Shown here piece by piece: positions 26,332 through 34,890 of a stretch of DNA of 64,000 nt. The stretch comes from Pseudarthrobacter raffinosi (GTDB taxonomy: Bacteria > Actinomycetota > Actinomycetes > Actinomycetales > Micrococcaceae): positions 124,001-188,000 of the forward strand of contig NZ_JAMXBH010000003.1 in assembly GCF_023913735.1 (NCBI RefSeq), read 5' to 3'. The notes beneath the pieces are model-generated. The model made no database searches, was not told the DNA's origin, and was given only the letters and a program-made list of their open reading frames with translations. Numbering within the stretch: the stretch's first letter is position 1; each line of letters opens with the position of its first letter. The translations under genes were made by a program, and so were the position numbers.

Positions 26332-27495
26332 TTAGGCGTAGGCGTTGACCAAGCGGACGGCGCCGCCGTCCACACCCTTGGCGCCCTGGACGTAGTCCGG
26401 ACCGGTCTTGAGGATGGAATCCGAGTCCGCGGTGACGGTGCCCATGATCCAGGACGGGACGCCGCGGTCGTTGAGGCGGGCCACGGCGGCGTCGGCGGCT
26501 TCGGCGGACACGATGGCCACCATGCCCACGCCGAGGTTCAGGGTGCGCTCGAGGTCGGCCAGCGGGACGTTGCCCAGCTCGGAGACCAGCTTGAAGATGG
26601 CCGGAAGCTCCCAGGTGGCGCGGTCCACGGTGGCCACGAGGCCCTGCGGCAGGACGCGGGCCAGGTTGGCGGCCAGGCCGCCGCCGGTGACGTGGCTGAA
26701 GCCGTGCACGGCGTTGGCGCTGTTCACCGGGAAGGCGCGGGCAAGGTCCAGGCAGTCTGCAGCGTAGACGCGGGTGGGTTCCAGCAGTTCCTCGCCCAGC
26801 GTGCGGCCGAGTTCGGAGACCTGGCGGTCCAGTGCCCAGCCGGCGTGGTTGATGACGCGGCGGACCAGGGAGTAGCCGTTGGAGTGCAGGCCGGAGGAGG
26901 CCATACCAATTACAACGTCGCCGGCGCGGACGCGGTCCGGGCCCAGCAGGTCGGAGGCCTCGACAACACCGGTGGCGGCACCGGCAACATCGTATTCGTG
27001 CTCGCCCAGCAGTCCGGGGTGCTCGGCGGTTTCGCCGCCCACCAGGGCGGTGCCAGCCACGGAGCAGGCCGCGGCGATGCCGCGGACGATGTCCGCGATA
27101 CGCTCGGGGACAACCTTGCCGCAGGCGATGTAATCGGTCATAAAGAGCGGCTCGGCGCCTACTACGACGATGTCGTCAACCACCATGCCCACCAGGTCAA
27201 AGCCAATGGTGTCGTGGATGTCCATGGCCTGGGCAATGGCAACCTTGGTGCCCACGCCATCGGTGGACGTGGCCAGCAGCGGGCGCTTGAAGGTCAGCAG
27301 GCGCGAGACGTCGTACAGGCCGGCGAAGCCGCCCACTCCGCCGATGACGGAGGAATTGTGGGTGGCCTTCACGGCACCCTTCATCAGCTCCACGGCGCGG
27401 TCGCCGGCTTCAACGTCAACACCGGCGGAGGCGTACGTGATGCCTGCGGGGATCAGTGGGCTGTTACCGGCGGCGGCGGGGGTTGCGGAAGTCAT
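26332..27495 (-). CDS. purM: Phosphoribosylformylglycinamidine cyclo-ligase
   Basis: A 387-residue ATP-dependent enzyme making AIR from FGAM, the fifth step of purine synthesis. Recognised by TYASAGVDVEAGDRAVELMK, GVGTKVAIAQ and DDIVVVGAEPLFMTDYIACGK, and by FSHVTGGGLAANLARVLP. It is 30-40 residues longer than E. coli PurM because of short N- and C-terminal extensions. The start overlaps the purF stop by four bases, so the two are translated together. Confidence 0.96.
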   Translation of the reverse strand: MTSATPAAAGNSPLIPAGITYASAGVDVEAGDRAVELMKGAVKATHNSSVIGGVGGFAGLYDVSRLLTFKRPLLATSTDGVGTKVAIAQAMDIHDTIGFDLVGMVVDDIVVVGAEPLFMTDYIACGKVVPERIADIVRGIAAACSVAGTALVGGETAEHPGLLGEHEYDVAGAATGVVEASDLLGPDRVRAGDVVIGMASSGLHSNGYSLVRRVINHAGWALDRQVSELGRTLGEELLEPTRVYAADCLDLARAFPVNSANAVHGFSHVTGGGLAANLARVLPQGLVATVDRATWELPAIFKLVSELGNVPLADLERTLNLGVGMVAIVSAEAADAAVARLNDRGVPSWIMGTVTADSDSILKTGPDYVQGAKGVDGGAVRLVNAYA

Positions 27496-29171
27496 ACGGA
27501 CTCTTTCTTTTCAGCGCCGGGGATGGTGGCTTCGTGGCGGATCGCAGGCACGTGGTCTTCTTCGGTGAGCAGGTTCTCGAACTCGGCGTCCGGTCCCGGA
27601 TCGCAGCCGGTGGCGCCGGCCTTCTCCGCCGGGTCCTCCTCGGCGTCGATCGCAAGGGCCGCCGTTGCGCCGGGGAGGGCAGAGGGCGACGGGGTGAGGC
27701 CGCCGAGGTCGGTACGCTCCAGCAGGTTCTTGCCCAGTTTGTCCGCGCCCGGGAGCTCGATGGGGTACGTGCCGGTGAAGCAGGCCGTGCAGAGGCGCTC
27801 GCGCGGCTGCCTGGTGGCGTTGATCATGCCGTCTTCGGAAATGTACGCCAGGGAATCGGCGCCGATGGCCTGGGAGATTTCCTCGATGGTGGCGCCGTTG
27901 GCGATCAGTTCCGCGCGGGAAGCGAAGTCGATCCCGTAGAAGCACGGCCATTTGACCGGCGGGGAGGAGATCTTGATGTGGACGGACGCGGCGCCGGCCT
28001 CGCGGAGCATCCGGACAATGGCGCGCTGGGTGTTGCCGCGGACGATCGAGTCATCCACCACCACGACGCGCTTGCCGCGGATCACGGACTCGAGGGCGTT
28101 CAGCTTGAGCCGGATGCCCAGCTGGCGCAGGGTCTGCGAGGGCTGGATGAACGTGCGGCCCACGTAGGAGTTCTTGACGAAGCCATGCGCGAACGGGATG
28201 CCGGATTCCTCGGCGTAGCCCACGGCCGCGGGGGTGCCGGACTCCGGGACCGGGATGACAATGTCCGCCTCCTGGGTGTTTTCGCGGGCCAGCTGGCGGC
28301 CCATCTCCACACGGGACTCGTACACGGAGCGTCCCGCGATGGCGGCGTCCGGCCGGGCGAGGTAAACGTATTCGAAAACGCAGCCGGCCGGCGTCGCCTC
28401 CGCGAAGCGCTTGGAACGCACGCCGTCCTCGTCGATGGCGATGAATTCGCCGGGCTCGATTTCGCGGATGAAGCTGGCGCCCACGGTGGCCAGGGCGGAC
28501 TGCTCGGAGGCAACCACCCAGCCGCGCTCCAGCCGGCCCAGGACCAGTGGGCGGATGCCGTAGGTATCGCGTGCCGCGTAGAGGGTGCCTTCGTCCATAA
28601 ACACGAAACAGAAACCGCCCTTGATCTTCGGCAGCAGCTCCATGGCGGTCTGTTCGAGGGTCTTGCCCTCCTCGCCTTCAAGCAGTGCCGTGACCAGGGC
28701 GGTGTCCGACGTGTTGCCCTGCTTCATTTCGCCGCTGAGCTGGCCGCCGTTGCGTTCCATGATCATGGCGTTGAGCTCGGCCGTGTTGGTCAGGTTGCCG
28801 TTGTGCGCCAGGGCAACCGTGCCGGTGCTGGTGGCGCCGAGGGTGGGCTGGGCGTTGGCCCAGTGGCTGGCTCCGGTGGTGGAGTAGCGGCAGTGTCCCA
28901 CCGCCAGGTGCCCGGTGAGGGTGTTCAGCGTGGTCTCGTCGAAGACCTGGGATACGAGGCCCATGTCCTTGTAGACGTTGATCCGCTTGCCGTCACTGGT
29001 AGCTATACCAGCCGACTCCTGACCGCGGTGCTGCAATGCATACAGCCCGTAATAGGTTAGTTTTGCTACTTCTTCACCTGGCGCCCAGACCCCGAAAACG
29101 CCACAAGCGTCCTGAGGTCCCTTTTCGCCAGGGAGAAGATCATGAGAAAGTTTTCCATCGCCGCGTGCCAC
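27492..29171 (-). CDS. purF: Amidophosphoribosyltransferase
   Basis: A 559-residue enzyme performing the first committed step of purine synthesis from PRPP and glutamine. A 22-residue propeptide precedes the catalytic Cys23 (CGVFGV), which must be exposed by self-cleavage. The glutaminase domain has YYGLYALQHRGQESAGIA. The PRPP-binding loop VVVVDDSIVRGNT lies in the C-terminal domain. The last 50 residues form an extension seen in related actinobacteria. It is followed by overlapping purM. Confidence 0.96.
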   Translation of the reverse strand: MARGDGKLSHDLLPGEKGPQDACGVFGVWAPGEEVAKLTYYGLYALQHRGQESAGIATSDGKRINVYKDMGLVSQVFDETTLNTLTGHLAVGHCRYSTTGASHWANAQPTLGATSTGTVALAHNGNLTNTAELNAMIMERNGGQLSGEMKQGNTSDTALVTALLEGEEGKTLEQTAMELLPKIKGGFCFVFMDEGTLYAARDTYGIRPLVLGRLERGWVVASEQSALATVGASFIREIEPGEFIAIDEDGVRSKRFAEATPAGCVFEYVYLARPDAAIAGRSVYESRVEMGRQLARENTQEADIVIPVPESGTPAAVGYAEESGIPFAHGFVKNSYVGRTFIQPSQTLRQLGIRLKLNALESVIRGKRVVVVDDSIVRGNTQRAIVRMLREAGAASVHIKISSPPVKWPCFYGIDFASRAELIANGATIEEISQAIGADSLAYISEDGMINATRQPRERLCTACFTGTYPIELPGADKLGKNLLERTDLGGLTPSPSALPGATAALAIDAEEDPAEKAGATGCDPGPDAEFENLLTEEDHVPAIRHEATIPGAEKKESV

Positions 29172-29257
29172 TGGTCGATTATCTCACGAGATGCGGTACG
29201 ACTTTTCCGCCGCCGGCATTGTGACTGTGCCCGGAGGCCGGACGACGGTGTTGGAAC

Positions 29258-29572
29258 CTAGGGCTGCGCGCCGTCGTCGGGCTCTGAATCCGGGACGGCT
29301 TCCACGATGGCGCGTTTCTGGCGCTTGACGCTCCGCCGGTCCAGCAGCAGGGCCACCACGGCGCCCAGCACCGCGCCGCCGGCGCCGAACATCACCAGGA
29401 AGAAACCGAACACCGAGCCGCGCTCGAAGGATTCGTCACCGGGGAGACCGTATGCGACGGCGGCAGCTACCGCTGCGCCCATCAGGGCGCCGAGGATGAG
29501 GAACGGCACATATTTCGGTGCCCGGCGGACAGTGACCTCGCGGCGCTCAGCGGGGGATTCTTCAAAAGACAT
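29258..29572 (-). CDS. Small hypothetical membrane protein
   Basis: A 104-residue protein with two membrane helices (about residues 21-41 and 54-80) joined by a short charged loop, and a basic then acidic C-terminal tail. The family is not one I can name with certainty. The start at MSFEESPAERR is preferred over an upstream ATG because it gives a compact N-terminus. Confidence 0.65.
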   Translation of the reverse strand: MSFEESPAERREVTVRRAPKYVPFLILGALMGAAVAAAVAYGLPGDESFERGSVFGFFLVMFGAGGAVLGAVVALLLDRRSVKRQKRAIVEAVPDSEPDDGAQP

Positions 29573-29597
29573 GCGCTCTAGCCTACTCATCATTGCC

Positions 29598-29658
29598 GTT
29601 GCTCTATCACGTATAGCTGCCAAAACGGCCGAATGGGAGCTATAGGTGATAGAGCAAC
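29598..29658. terminator. Long hairpin after the partner-switch operon
   Basis: Arms of 24 bases with two mismatches (GTTGCTCTATCAC.. and its complement) surround a 13-base loop AAAACGGCCGAAT. It lies just after the last gene of the operon that ends at 29674. A terminator is likely, though no U-run follows. Confidence 0.6.
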
Positions 29659-29673
29659 CGGGGGTGGGGAGGG

Positions 29674-30111
29674 TCAGGGCTGTGACGTCCGGGACAGGAT
29701 CCAGGTGTTGGTGCCGTCCTGCCGTTCGAAGGTCACGGTGGTGACCAGCGCCTCGATGAGCGCCAGGCCGCGGCCGGACTCGGAATCGTCGTCCGGGGTT
29801 CCCGGTTCCAGGGGGCCGAACGGCGGCTTGGCGAAGAACGCACTGACCCGGGCCTGCAGGAGGGTGGGCTGGACGCTGATGTCCACTCCCAGCTCCACGG
29901 GTTTCTGCGCCTTGGCCGGCCGCGCGTGCTGGACGATGTTGGACGCGGCCTCGATCACCGCCGTGGTGAAGGTCATCTGGTCCATGGCCTGGACGAACGG
30001 GGCGTCCTCCCAGAGTTTGTCCAGTTCGTTGTGGACGGAGTCGATGGACTCAGCAGCGGACAGTCCCCGGAACGTCCGCCGGGCCAGGACCTCAGTCATT
30101 GCTGAACGCAT
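29674..30111 (-). CDS. RsbW-like anti-sigma/serine kinase
   Basis: A 145-residue GHKL ATPase. The N-box is in VIEAASNIVQHARP and the G-box in SESGRGLALIEALV. RsbW/SpoIIAB-type proteins phosphorylate a STAS partner and, when free, bind a sigma factor or another target. The start overlaps the STAS gene by 20 bases, so the pair is co-translated. It is the last gene of the phosphatase-GT2-STAS-kinase operon; no sigma factor gene is adjacent. Confidence 0.85.
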   Translation of the reverse strand: MRSAMTEVLARRTFRGLSAAESIDSVHNELDKLWEDAPFVQAMDQMTFTTAVIEAASNIVQHARPAKAQKPVELGVDISVQPTLLQARVSAFFAKPPFGPLEPGTPDDDSESGRGLALIEALVTTVTFERQDGTNTWILSRTSQP

Positions 30112-30424
30112 CGTCGGCGGAGGCGTAGGCAGTCAACACCCGGTCCATGCTGGTCAGCTCAAGAACCATTTTGACCTGCGGCTGGACGGCGGCGATGCGC
30201 AGGTCCCCGCCGGCCTGACGGGCGGCCTTGAGGCAGCCGATCAGCGCGCCGAGGCCGGAGGAATCCATAAACGCCGTGTTCTCCAGGTTCACCACGATCC
30301 GCGAGGAACCGCCGGCGATCACATCGGTGACGAATTCGCGCAGCTTGGGCGCGGACACCATGTTCAGCCGCCCGTCCGCCTTGACCTCCGCGTACGAATC
30401 CTTGACCACGTAACTAAACTCCAT
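30092..30424 (-). CDS. STAS-domain anti-sigma factor antagonist-like protein
   Basis: A 110-residue STAS protein. The phosphorylatable Ser lies in FMDSSGLGALIGCLK, the signature of RsbV/SpoIIAA. Phosphorylation by the adjacent kinase and dephosphorylation by the operon's PP2C phosphatase would switch its partner. Its start overlaps the end of the glycosyltransferase gene by 11 bases. The longer frame from 30448 is less likely. Confidence 0.88.
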   Translation of the reverse strand: MEFSYVVKDSYAEVKADGRLNMVSAPKLREFVTDVIAGGSSRIVVNLENTAFMDSSGLGALIGCLKAARQAGGDLRIAAVQPQVKMVLELTSMDRVLTAYASADDAFSND

Positions 30425-32384
30425 CGGCTTTCCTCTCTCCAGCATCAACGTCCACAGCGGGTTCGTAGCCCTTGTACAAAACAGCCCGGACCAGGATGCT
30501 CATGACCACCAGGTCAAAAATAACCCAGCCCACGTTCACCAGCGTGCCAAGCGGCTCCGCCAGTCCCGTGGCCAGGCGGATAATCCCGACGACGGCGGCC
30601 ACCGCCAGCAGCACACTCACCGCAATCTGGGGCCGGATGAGGCTCCAGCTGGGGCCGCCGGTCTGGCGGGCTTTGGGGGTGACGGCGAACCCGAGGGGGC
30701 GGCCGAACCAGACGTTCCGGGCCGCCGTCGAACACGCCTTGATCCAGGTGGGGAACAGCGCCAGGCTGTACTGCTGCCCGCGCCAGGTGGGGATTCCCCG
30801 GCCGGCCACCGCGAACAGCACCTGGTTGGCGACCATAAACGGGATGAACCGCAGGAAGAAGTCCCAGCTGAGGCTGGCCACGGGCAGGACGCCCAGCAGC
30901 AGGTAGATGATGGGGGCGGCGAAGTAGATGACCGCCGCGTAGCCGCTCAGGTAGGTCCACATGGTGGCGAAGTACATGAGCCGCTGGCCGATCTTCAGGC
31001 CTTTCTGCACCAGCGGGTTCTCGCGCAGCAGCACCTGCATGGTCCCCTGCGCCCAGCGGAGGCGCTGGGTCAGCATGGTCTTGAGGTCCTCGGGCGCCAG
31101 TCCATAGGCCAGGATCTCGTGGTGGTAGACGCTTTCCCAGCCCATGGCGTGCATGCGCATTGCCGTGGCCATGTCCTCGGTGACGGAGATGGTGGCCAGC
31201 GGCATGACCGGCTGGGCTTCGTCGTTGCGCTCAACGCTCAGGGCATCCAGGACGGCCTGCACGGATTCCAGCGCGCCGAGCGGCGACCAGTCACGGGCCG
31301 ACATGCGCTGGACGGCGTCGTCGGCCACGACTGGGACGCCGGCGTCACCCACCTGGGCGAGTTCCATGGCGGCGATCTCTTCGAGGTCGGCCTGCAGCGC
31401 GGACATGTCAGCCTGGACCAGCGTCTGCACGGCCGCGTCCACGCGCCGGCGGACCCGGTAGGTGATCTCGCTCAACGGCTGTCCGGCGGCCAGCTGCTCC
31501 TGGGCTTCGCGGGTGGCGGCCTCCACCGCGTCCAGCACTTCAGCTACGAGCGGGGTGTCCATGTCAGCGGATTTCCGCGCCTGGCGGATGGCGGACCGGG
31601 AAGCCGTGAGGGCACGGCGGATGCTCTTTTCAGTCTCCTTGACGTAGCCCACCAGGCCCAGCTGCATCAGTGCGTCGCGGCGCAGGATGGCGTTGGAGCC
31701 GCAGAAGAACGCCGCGTTCCAGCCGTCCTTGCCCTGCTGGATGGGGCCGTAGAACAGGGGTGCCTGGCTGCCGAGTGGATCGTGGGCGGGCACGTTGCTG
31801 AAGTATTGCGGGGTCTGGACCAGGGCTACCCGGCGGTTGTTGAAATAGCCGAGGGTCTTTTCCAGGATGTCCGGTTCGGGGACCTGGTCCGCGTCCAGGA
31901 TCAGCAGGAATTCGCCGTGCGTGACCATCAGGGCGTTGTTCAGGTTGCCGGCCTTGGCGTGGCGCGGCACGTTGCTGGTCCAGTCCTCGCTCCGCGTCAC
32001 ATAACCCAGCCCGTGCTCTTCGGCGAGGGCCTTCAGCTCGGGGCGGGCGCCGTCGTCGAGAATCCAGGTGCTGTGCGGGTGCCGGATCTTCTGGGCCGCC
32101 AGGGCAGTGGTCATCACCATGTCCAGGTCTTCGTTGTATGTGGTGATGAAGACGTCCACGGTGGCATCGTGGGGCGGCGCGGGGGCTCCCTTGCGGATCT
32201 TGAGCTGCCACACGGTCATCCCGAACAGCATCACGTCGATCAGGCTGTAGGTCTCAGCCAGCACCAAGGGCACGGCGATCCACCAGGCGTCCCAGTTCAG
32301 CGAGGACGCCCAGCGCCAGCCCACATAGTTCAGGCCGAATATGACCGTCAGGACCACCACCAGGCGGGTCCAGAAGCGCGTCAT
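30414..32384 (-). CDS. Cellulose-synthase-like family 2 glycosyltransferase
   Basis: A 656-residue processive GT2. Two N-terminal helices (about 8-60) precede the catalytic core: DVFITTYNED, ILDDGARPE (D110), ILDADQVPEP (D164, D166), FFCGSNAILRR, SVTED (402-404) and QRLRW (440-444). Five to six helices follow. Between residues about 245 and 396 there is an insertion of some 150 mostly helical residues that BcsA-type enzymes lack. There is no PilZ domain, so cyclic-di-GMP control as in BcsA is not expected. It overlaps the phosphatase and STAS genes. The product is probably an extracellular polysaccharide, identity unknown. Confidence 0.88.
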   Translation of the reverse strand: MTRFWTRLVVVLTVIFGLNYVGWRWASSLNWDAWWIAVPLVLAETYSLIDVMLFGMTVWQLKIRKGAPAPPHDATVDVFITTYNEDLDMVMTTALAAQKIRHPHSTWILDDGARPELKALAEEHGLGYVTRSEDWTSNVPRHAKAGNLNNALMVTHGEFLLILDADQVPEPDILEKTLGYFNNRRVALVQTPQYFSNVPAHDPLGSQAPLFYGPIQQGKDGWNAAFFCGSNAILRRDALMQLGLVGYVKETEKSIRRALTASRSAIRQARKSADMDTPLVAEVLDAVEAATREAQEQLAAGQPLSEITYRVRRRVDAAVQTLVQADMSALQADLEEIAAMELAQVGDAGVPVVADDAVQRMSARDWSPLGALESVQAVLDALSVERNDEAQPVMPLATISVTEDMATAMRMHAMGWESVYHHEILAYGLAPEDLKTMLTQRLRWAQGTMQVLLRENPLVQKGLKIGQRLMYFATMWTYLSGYAAVIYFAAPIIYLLLGVLPVASLSWDFFLRFIPFMVANQVLFAVAGRGIPTWRGQQYSLALFPTWIKACSTAARNVWFGRPLGFAVTPKARQTGGPSWSLIRPQIAVSVLLAVAAVVGIIRLATGLAEPLGTLVNVGWVIFDLVVMSILVRAVLYKGYEPAVDVDAGERKADGV

Positions 32385-33493
32385 GCCGGGGCTGGCTCAG
32401 GCAGGCGGCGGACCACCACTACGGTGACGTCATCCTCGGCGGTTTCGGCAGGGGCCAGTGCCATGATGGCGTCGCTGGCGGACTGCGCAGAAACCTGGCC
32501 ATGGGCTGCGGCGAGCACCGCCTCAGTGAATTGCTCCACCGAGTCAAAAACGTCCAGCACGCCGTCGCTGGCCACCACCAGGGAGTCTCCCGGGGCCAGG
32601 CCGACGGCGGACTGCGGCCAGGCGGATCCGGCCCAGGCGCCCACGGGCGGACCGCCGCTGGGAAGACGGTGCGCCGACCCCTCTGCGGTGACATGCAGCG
32701 CCAGTCCGTGGCCGGCGTCGACATAGCTGACGACGCCGGAAGCGGCGTCCAGGCGGGCGTGGAAGAGGGTGACAAATGAGTTGGAGGAATCCAGGTCCGC
32801 CGCGATGGTGGTGCTGGCGGAGGCGAAGGCGGCGTCCAGGTCCTGGCGCTGTCCCGTGGACCGCATGACGGCCCGGACGGTGGCCGCGATGAGGGCGGCG
32901 CCCATGCCCTTGCCCATGGCATCGGCGAACGTCAGGTGCAGGCCCTCCCGCGTGCGGTACCAATCGTAGAAGTCACCGCCGACGCTGCGGGAGGGGCGGA
33001 AGACGCCGGCGACGTCGTACCCGTCCACCCGGACGTCCTCCTGGGGTAGCAGGCTCTGCTGGACCTCCGTGGCGCGTTCCAGCTCGCTCGCCACGGCTGT
33101 GTCCGCGGCGGACGGCTGCCGGCGGCGGAACAGGGCGTTGATCCTGGATTGGAGTTCGCGCGGGCTGAATGGCTTGCTGATGTAGTCATCGGCGCCGTTG
33201 TCCAAGCCCGTGAGCTTGTCCAGTTCGTCGGCACGGGCGGTGAGCATCACGATGAAGGCATCAGAGAATTCACGGAGGAGTTTGCAGACTTCCAGCCCGT
33301 CCACGTCCGGGAGGTTCAGGTCCAGTGTGATGAGATCCGGCTTGGCGCGGCGGACCTCCTCCACGCCGGGCAGGCCGGCTTCAGCGTGGGTGACCTCGAA
33401 ACCCTGCTTGGTCAGGATCCGGACAAGGAGGCCTCGGATGTCCGGATCGTCCTCAATCACAACGGCACGGCGCGGTTCGGGCATGGAAGGCAT
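32381..33493 (-). CDS. Response regulator-PP2C (SpoIIE/RsbU) phosphatase
   Basis: A 370-residue two-domain protein. Residues 8-125 are a receiver with acidic pocket EDD, phospho-acceptor D58 (TLDLNLPDVDG) and K107 (SKPFSP). A short coiled linker containing ERATEVQQSLLP leads to a PP2C/SpoIIE domain with GGDFYDW, DAGHG and DDVTVVV. It would dephosphorylate the STAS protein encoded two genes downstream when a histidine kinase, not present here, signals. First gene of the operon; an ATG at 33484 is an equally good start. Confidence 0.9.
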   Translation of the reverse strand: MPSMPEPRRAVVIEDDPDIRGLLVRILTKQGFEVTHAEAGLPGVEEVRRAKPDLITLDLNLPDVDGLEVCKLLREFSDAFIVMLTARADELDKLTGLDNGADDYISKPFSPRELQSRINALFRRRQPSAADTAVASELERATEVQQSLLPQEDVRVDGYDVAGVFRPSRSVGGDFYDWYRTREGLHLTFADAMGKGMGAALIAATVRAVMRSTGQRQDLDAAFASASTTIAADLDSSNSFVTLFHARLDAASGVVSYVDAGHGLALHVTAEGSAHRLPSGGPPVGAWAGSAWPQSAVGLAPGDSLVVASDGVLDVFDSVEQFTEAVLAAAHGQVSAQSASDAIMALAPAETAEDDVTVVVVRRLPEPAPA

Positions 33494-33729
33494 GCCTCTA
33501 CTTCTACAGTATTAGGGCCCGTGAAGCATGTCATAGACCTGACAACGAGGGTTGAAAGTCGGGTGCAGCACTCGACATTCCGGGGCGGTCGGCCATTGAC
33601 CGGCCTGGCGTGGCCCAGACTTGCCGGAATACTTGCCCGCCCTTGATGGGACCTTGAGGCTCCTTGGCCACACTCGAAGGACCAGCTTTGAAGGAATTGC
33701 GCGGATTGCCGGAGGACGGTGCAGGACTT

Positions 33730-34035
33730 ATGGAACCAACGGAATCCGTCAGACTGCCCGTCAGACTGCCCGGCAGGCTGGGGCGCTCGTGGCGGCGGCT
33801 CTTGAAGCAGGGACGCCGCCCGCGCAGCACCGTTCACTACCTGAGCCATTCCTGGAAACTCCGCTCGCTATCCCGCTCGCTGGCCCAGGCCCTGGGGGAG
33901 TCCTGGGAGGCCTCGAGCTGGCCGGGGGACCGGCTGGCCGTCGGCGTGGAGCTCTCGGAAAAAGTCGAACAGCTCACCCGCCTCCTCAACCGCGAAACCG
34001 AAGTTCACGGCCGCCTGGCGGCGCTCGCAAAGTAG
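33730..34035 (+). CDS. Hypothetical basic protein
   Basis: A 101-residue protein I do not recognise. It is rich in Arg and Ser in the first half (RLPVRLPGRLGRSWRRLL, with a tandem GTCAGACTGCCC in the DNA) and has an amphipathic C-terminal helix (SEKVEQLTRLLNRETEV). The ATG has GGAGGA/AGGA upstream; earlier TTG starts at 33664 or 33688 are possible. It is divergent from the partner-switch operon. Confidence 0.5.
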   Translation: MEPTESVRLPVRLPGRLGRSWRRLLKQGRRPRSTVHYLSHSWKLRSLSRSLAQALGESWEASSWPGDRLAVGVELSEKVEQLTRLLNRETEVHGRLAALAK

Positions 34036-34112
34036 CCGTTCCCTCCTGACCCTTTCCGTGCCACACTTGGTGACAATCGAGTGGCTGGGGGATACCAGGT
34101 CAGGAGATTGCC

Positions 34113-34232
34113 GTGCATTGGTACACCGGGTGGGCTTATCTTTTAGCTGGGCTTCTGACCATGGACGCGGTGCTGCTGGCCTTGTGGTTCATAGACAACG
34201 ACTGGCCGAGCAGCTGGTGGAAGAAACCCTGA
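34113..34232 (+). CDS. 39-residue putative small membrane protein
   Basis: A short frame with GTG start, AGGAGA ribosome binding site 5 bases upstream and no overlap with other genes. It encodes a polar aromatic head (HWYTGW), a hydrophobic helix (AYLLAGLLTMDAVLLALWFI) and a Trp-rich polar end (NDWPSSWWKKP). I cannot name a family. The good ribosome binding site and single clear helix argue for a real membrane peptide. Confidence 0.5.
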   Translation: MHWYTGWAYLLAGLLTMDAVLLALWFIDNDWPSSWWKKP

Positions 34233-34263
34233 TGTAGCGCAGTTTGCGTCAGCTGGTCCCGCG

Positions 34264-34851
34264 TCAGTACGCGCGGAATCGGCGCAGGTTCCGGCGCATC
34301 AGGACGCGCGGGAATCCGTTGAGTACCGAATCCGTATCAGCGGCCTTGACGAACCCGGCCTTCTCGAAGAGCTTGCGCGTGCCCACGTACGCCATGGTGA
34401 GGTCCACCTTGCTGCCGCCGTTGTCCACCGGGTACCCCTCAATGGCGGGCGCGCCGTATCCGCGGGCCAGCTCCACGGCACCTTTGAGCAGGTGATGGGA
34501 GATCCCTTTGCCGCGGTAACCGGGCCGGACCCGGATGCACCACACAGACCAAACATCGAGGTCGTCCACGTGCGGAATCCTGCGGTTGCGGGCAAAGCTG
34601 GTGTCGGCGCGCGGATGGACAGCTGCCCACCCGACTACTTCGTCGCCGTCGTACGCCAGAACCCCTGGCGGCGGATCCTGCGCCACCAGCTCCTTCATCA
34701 GGTCGCCGCGGGCTGTTCCGCGCAGCGCAAGGTTCTGCTTGGACGGGATGCGGTAGCTCAGGCACCAGCACACGTTGGCATCGGGCCGCTTGGGTCCAAC
34801 CAGCGTTTTGACGTCTTCGAACAGCGTTCCGGGACGGACTTCGATCGCCAT
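34264..34851 (-). CDS. GNAT family N-acetyltransferase
   Basis: A 195-residue acetyltransferase. The acetyl-CoA loop is in RVRPGYRGKGISHHLL (Q/RxxGxG/A type), following the strand VWCIRV. GDEVVGWAAVHPR and the C-terminal KLFEKAGFV complete the fold. The Cys/Trp-rich start (DANVCWCLSYR) occurs in a subgroup of uncharacterised actinobacterial GNATs. The acceptor substrate is unknown. Confidence 0.87.
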   Translation of the reverse strand: MAIEVRPGTLFEDVKTLVGPKRPDANVCWCLSYRIPSKQNLALRGTARGDLMKELVAQDPPPGVLAYDGDEVVGWAAVHPRADTSFARNRRIPHVDDLDVWSVWCIRVRPGYRGKGISHHLLKGAVELARGYGAPAIEGYPVDNGGSKVDLTMAYVGTRKLFEKAGFVKAADTDSVLNGFPRVLMRRNLRRFRAY

Positions 34852-34890
34852 GCCTGACTCCCGGTTGGTGGGTACCTGTGCCCCGTCAGA

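Noticed and set aside
31119..32726. 535-codon frame antisense to the glycosyltransferase gene
   Set aside because: Shadow of the GT2 gene; no ribosome binding site or recognisable domain.
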